Positions 63,075 through 64,000 of a DNA stretch of 64,000 nt are shown piece by piece; the stretch's first letter is position 1; every line of letters starts with the position of its first letter. The notes under the pieces are model-generated. The model had not been told where the DNA came from, did no database searches, and saw nothing but the letters and a program-made list of their open reading frames with translations. The stretch covers positions 976,471 through 1,040,470 of the forward strand of contig NZ_CP092099.1 of NCBI RefSeq assembly GCF_022259695.1, read 5' to 3'. A program made the position numbers and the translations under genes. Origin of the DNA: Flaviramulus sp. BrNp1-15 (lineage in GTDB: Bacteria; Bacteroidota; Bacteroidia; Flavobacteriales; Flavobacteriaceae).

Positions 63075-64000
63075 TTAATGGTCCTTCATAGGTTTTCTTT
63101 TAATCATGCCACCTTTTAAATCTTTCACAACACCCATAATTACAAAAGCATCTTTATCAATTTTGTCAATTTCGGTTTGAAGTTTTGCTAGTTCTAGACG
63201 TGTTACGACAGTGTATATGATATCTTTGTCATAGCTTTTTCCTTGAGTGCCAAAACCTCCTTTACCTGCATAAATAGTACAAGCACGTCTTAATTTTTCG
63301 GTTAACATAATTCGTAAATCTTCATGCTTGTTAGAAATAATAGTAACGCCAACATATTCTTCTACACCATCCACTACAAAATCTACAGTTTTTGCTGCAG
63401 CCAAATACGTTAAAATGGCATAAAGAGCTGTTTCTACAGACAAAATATAAGCACCTAACGAGAAAATAATTATATTAATAAGAAATAGTACATCGCCTAT
63501 GGTGAGTGATAATTTTCGACCTAAGTAAATAGCTAAAATTTCGGTACCATCAATTACACTACCACCTCGCATAGACATGCCTATGCCAAAGCCTAAAAAG
63601 AACCCACCAAAAACAGCTATAAGTAACTTGTCTTCGGTAATAATAGGGTACTCTACAAAATGAACTACAAAAGCTAAAAACGTAATAGCAATAATACTTT
63701 TAATGGCAAATTTAGTGCCTATTGTTCTAGAAGCGAGAATTAAAAAAGGCAAATTAACTAAAACTAACAATATACCTAAATTTACAGATGTTATATGCTC
63801 TAGTAATAAAGAAATACCTGTGGCACCACCATCTATAAAATCATTAGGTAATAAGAAACCTTTTAAACCAAATCCTGCCGAAAACACCCCAATTATTATA
63901 TAAATATATTCTTTTATGGCATGAGATAATTCAACTTGAAAAACTCTTACCAAAGGCACAATTTCCTTTTTACTAACAGGTTTTTTAGTTTTTTGTTTTG
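63075..64000 (-). CDS. YitT family membrane protein (5' end beyond the window)
   Basis: About 308 codons in the window. Five to six transmembrane segments (YIYIIIGVFSAGFGLKGFLL ... GGATGISLLLEHI ... GGFFLGFGIGMSMRGGSVIDG) are followed by a soluble DUF2179 domain (about residues 205-290, RACTIYAGKGGFGTQGKSYD). The reading frame stays open through a basic stretch (KTKKPVSKKEIV) to the window edge, so the start probably lies outside; a GTG at 63959 is a weaker option. The function of the YitT/DUF161 family is unknown. First gene of a tight run with cupin, hydrolase and rluF. Confidence 0.85.
   Translation of the reverse strand, partial: KQKTKKPVSKKEIVPLVRVFQVELSHAIKEYIYIIIGVFSAGFGLKGFLLPNDFIDGGATGISLLLEHITSVNLGILLVLVNLPFLILASRTIGTKFAIKSIIAITFLAFVVHFVEYPIITEDKLLIAVFGGFFLGFGIGMSMRGGSVIDGTEILAIYLGRKLSLTIGDVLFLINIIIFSLGAYILSVETALYAILTYLAAAKTVDFVVDGVEEYVGVTIISNKHEDLRIMLTEKLRRACTIYAGKGGFGTQGKSYDKDIIYTVVTRLELAKLQTEIDKIDKDAFVIMGVVKDLKGGMIKRKPMKDH

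Overview
The window is chromosomal DNA from a low-GC member of the Bacteroidota, almost certainly a marine-type Flavobacteriaceae. The evidence is: SusC/SusD outer-membrane pairs, a type IX secretion C-terminal sorting domain, promoters of the TTTG-N19-TAnnTTTG type instead of TTGACA/TATAAT, start codons without Shine-Dalgarno sequences, and an S10-spc-alpha ribosomal cluster followed by carA, eno and gltA.

Layout. 1-1.8 kb: the 5' end of rarA, a rhomboid protease and rlmB. 1.9-15.7 kb: an accessory block read on the minus strand with two SusC/SusD modules. The first is followed by a secreted S8 (subtilisin-like) peptidase and a small lipoprotein. The second is followed by a DUF5012-like lipoprotein and a lipid-binding-type lipoprotein. 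A decayed copy of the 5' end of rlmB lies between the modules. 15.9-17.6 kb: a short Omp85-type outer membrane protein. 17.7-34.9 kb: rpsL-rpsG-fusA-rpsJ, then the complete S10, spc and alpha ribosomal operons with secY, infA, rpmJ and rpoA, in one direction. rpmD (59 aa) and rpmJ (38 aa) are short but intact. 34.9-39.8 kb: a secreted hypothetical, carA, eno and gltA, each separated by a clear intrinsic terminator. 39.8-46.2 kb: two pentein-fold arginine/citrulline-type hydrolases, a TPR histidine kinase and argS. 46.3-50.5 kb: three carbohydrate-active proteins (an (alpha/alpha)6 hydrolase, a divergent GH28 and a GH26). 50.5-57.1 kb: a cell-surface signalling locus with an ECF sigma factor, a cation transporter, FecR, a TonB receptor with an STN domain, and a divergent multi-repeat lipoprotein. 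57.4-64 kb: ffh, folD, a YwaF-type membrane protein, a secreted gene broken by one in-frame stop, and a tight minus-strand run of yitT-type, cupin, hydrolase and rluF genes.

The main new observations follow. (1) A two-part promoter-like motif at identical spacing upstream of both fecR and the divergent lipoprotein defines a probable private ECF sigma regulon, which would also cover the TonB receptor and the GH26 enzyme. (2) A ghost of rlmB marks an old rearrangement at the SusCD block. (3) A secreted gene is open from end to end except for one amber codon. (4) A nearly identical 150-bp leader, including 70 bp of untranslated sequence, is shared by both susC genes. (5) Structured RNA candidates lie upstream of rpsD and rpoA and between rpsJ and rplC. 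(6) The lipoprotein has a 4+3 internal repeat architecture. No tRNA, rRNA, CRISPR array, transposase or phage gene was seen.
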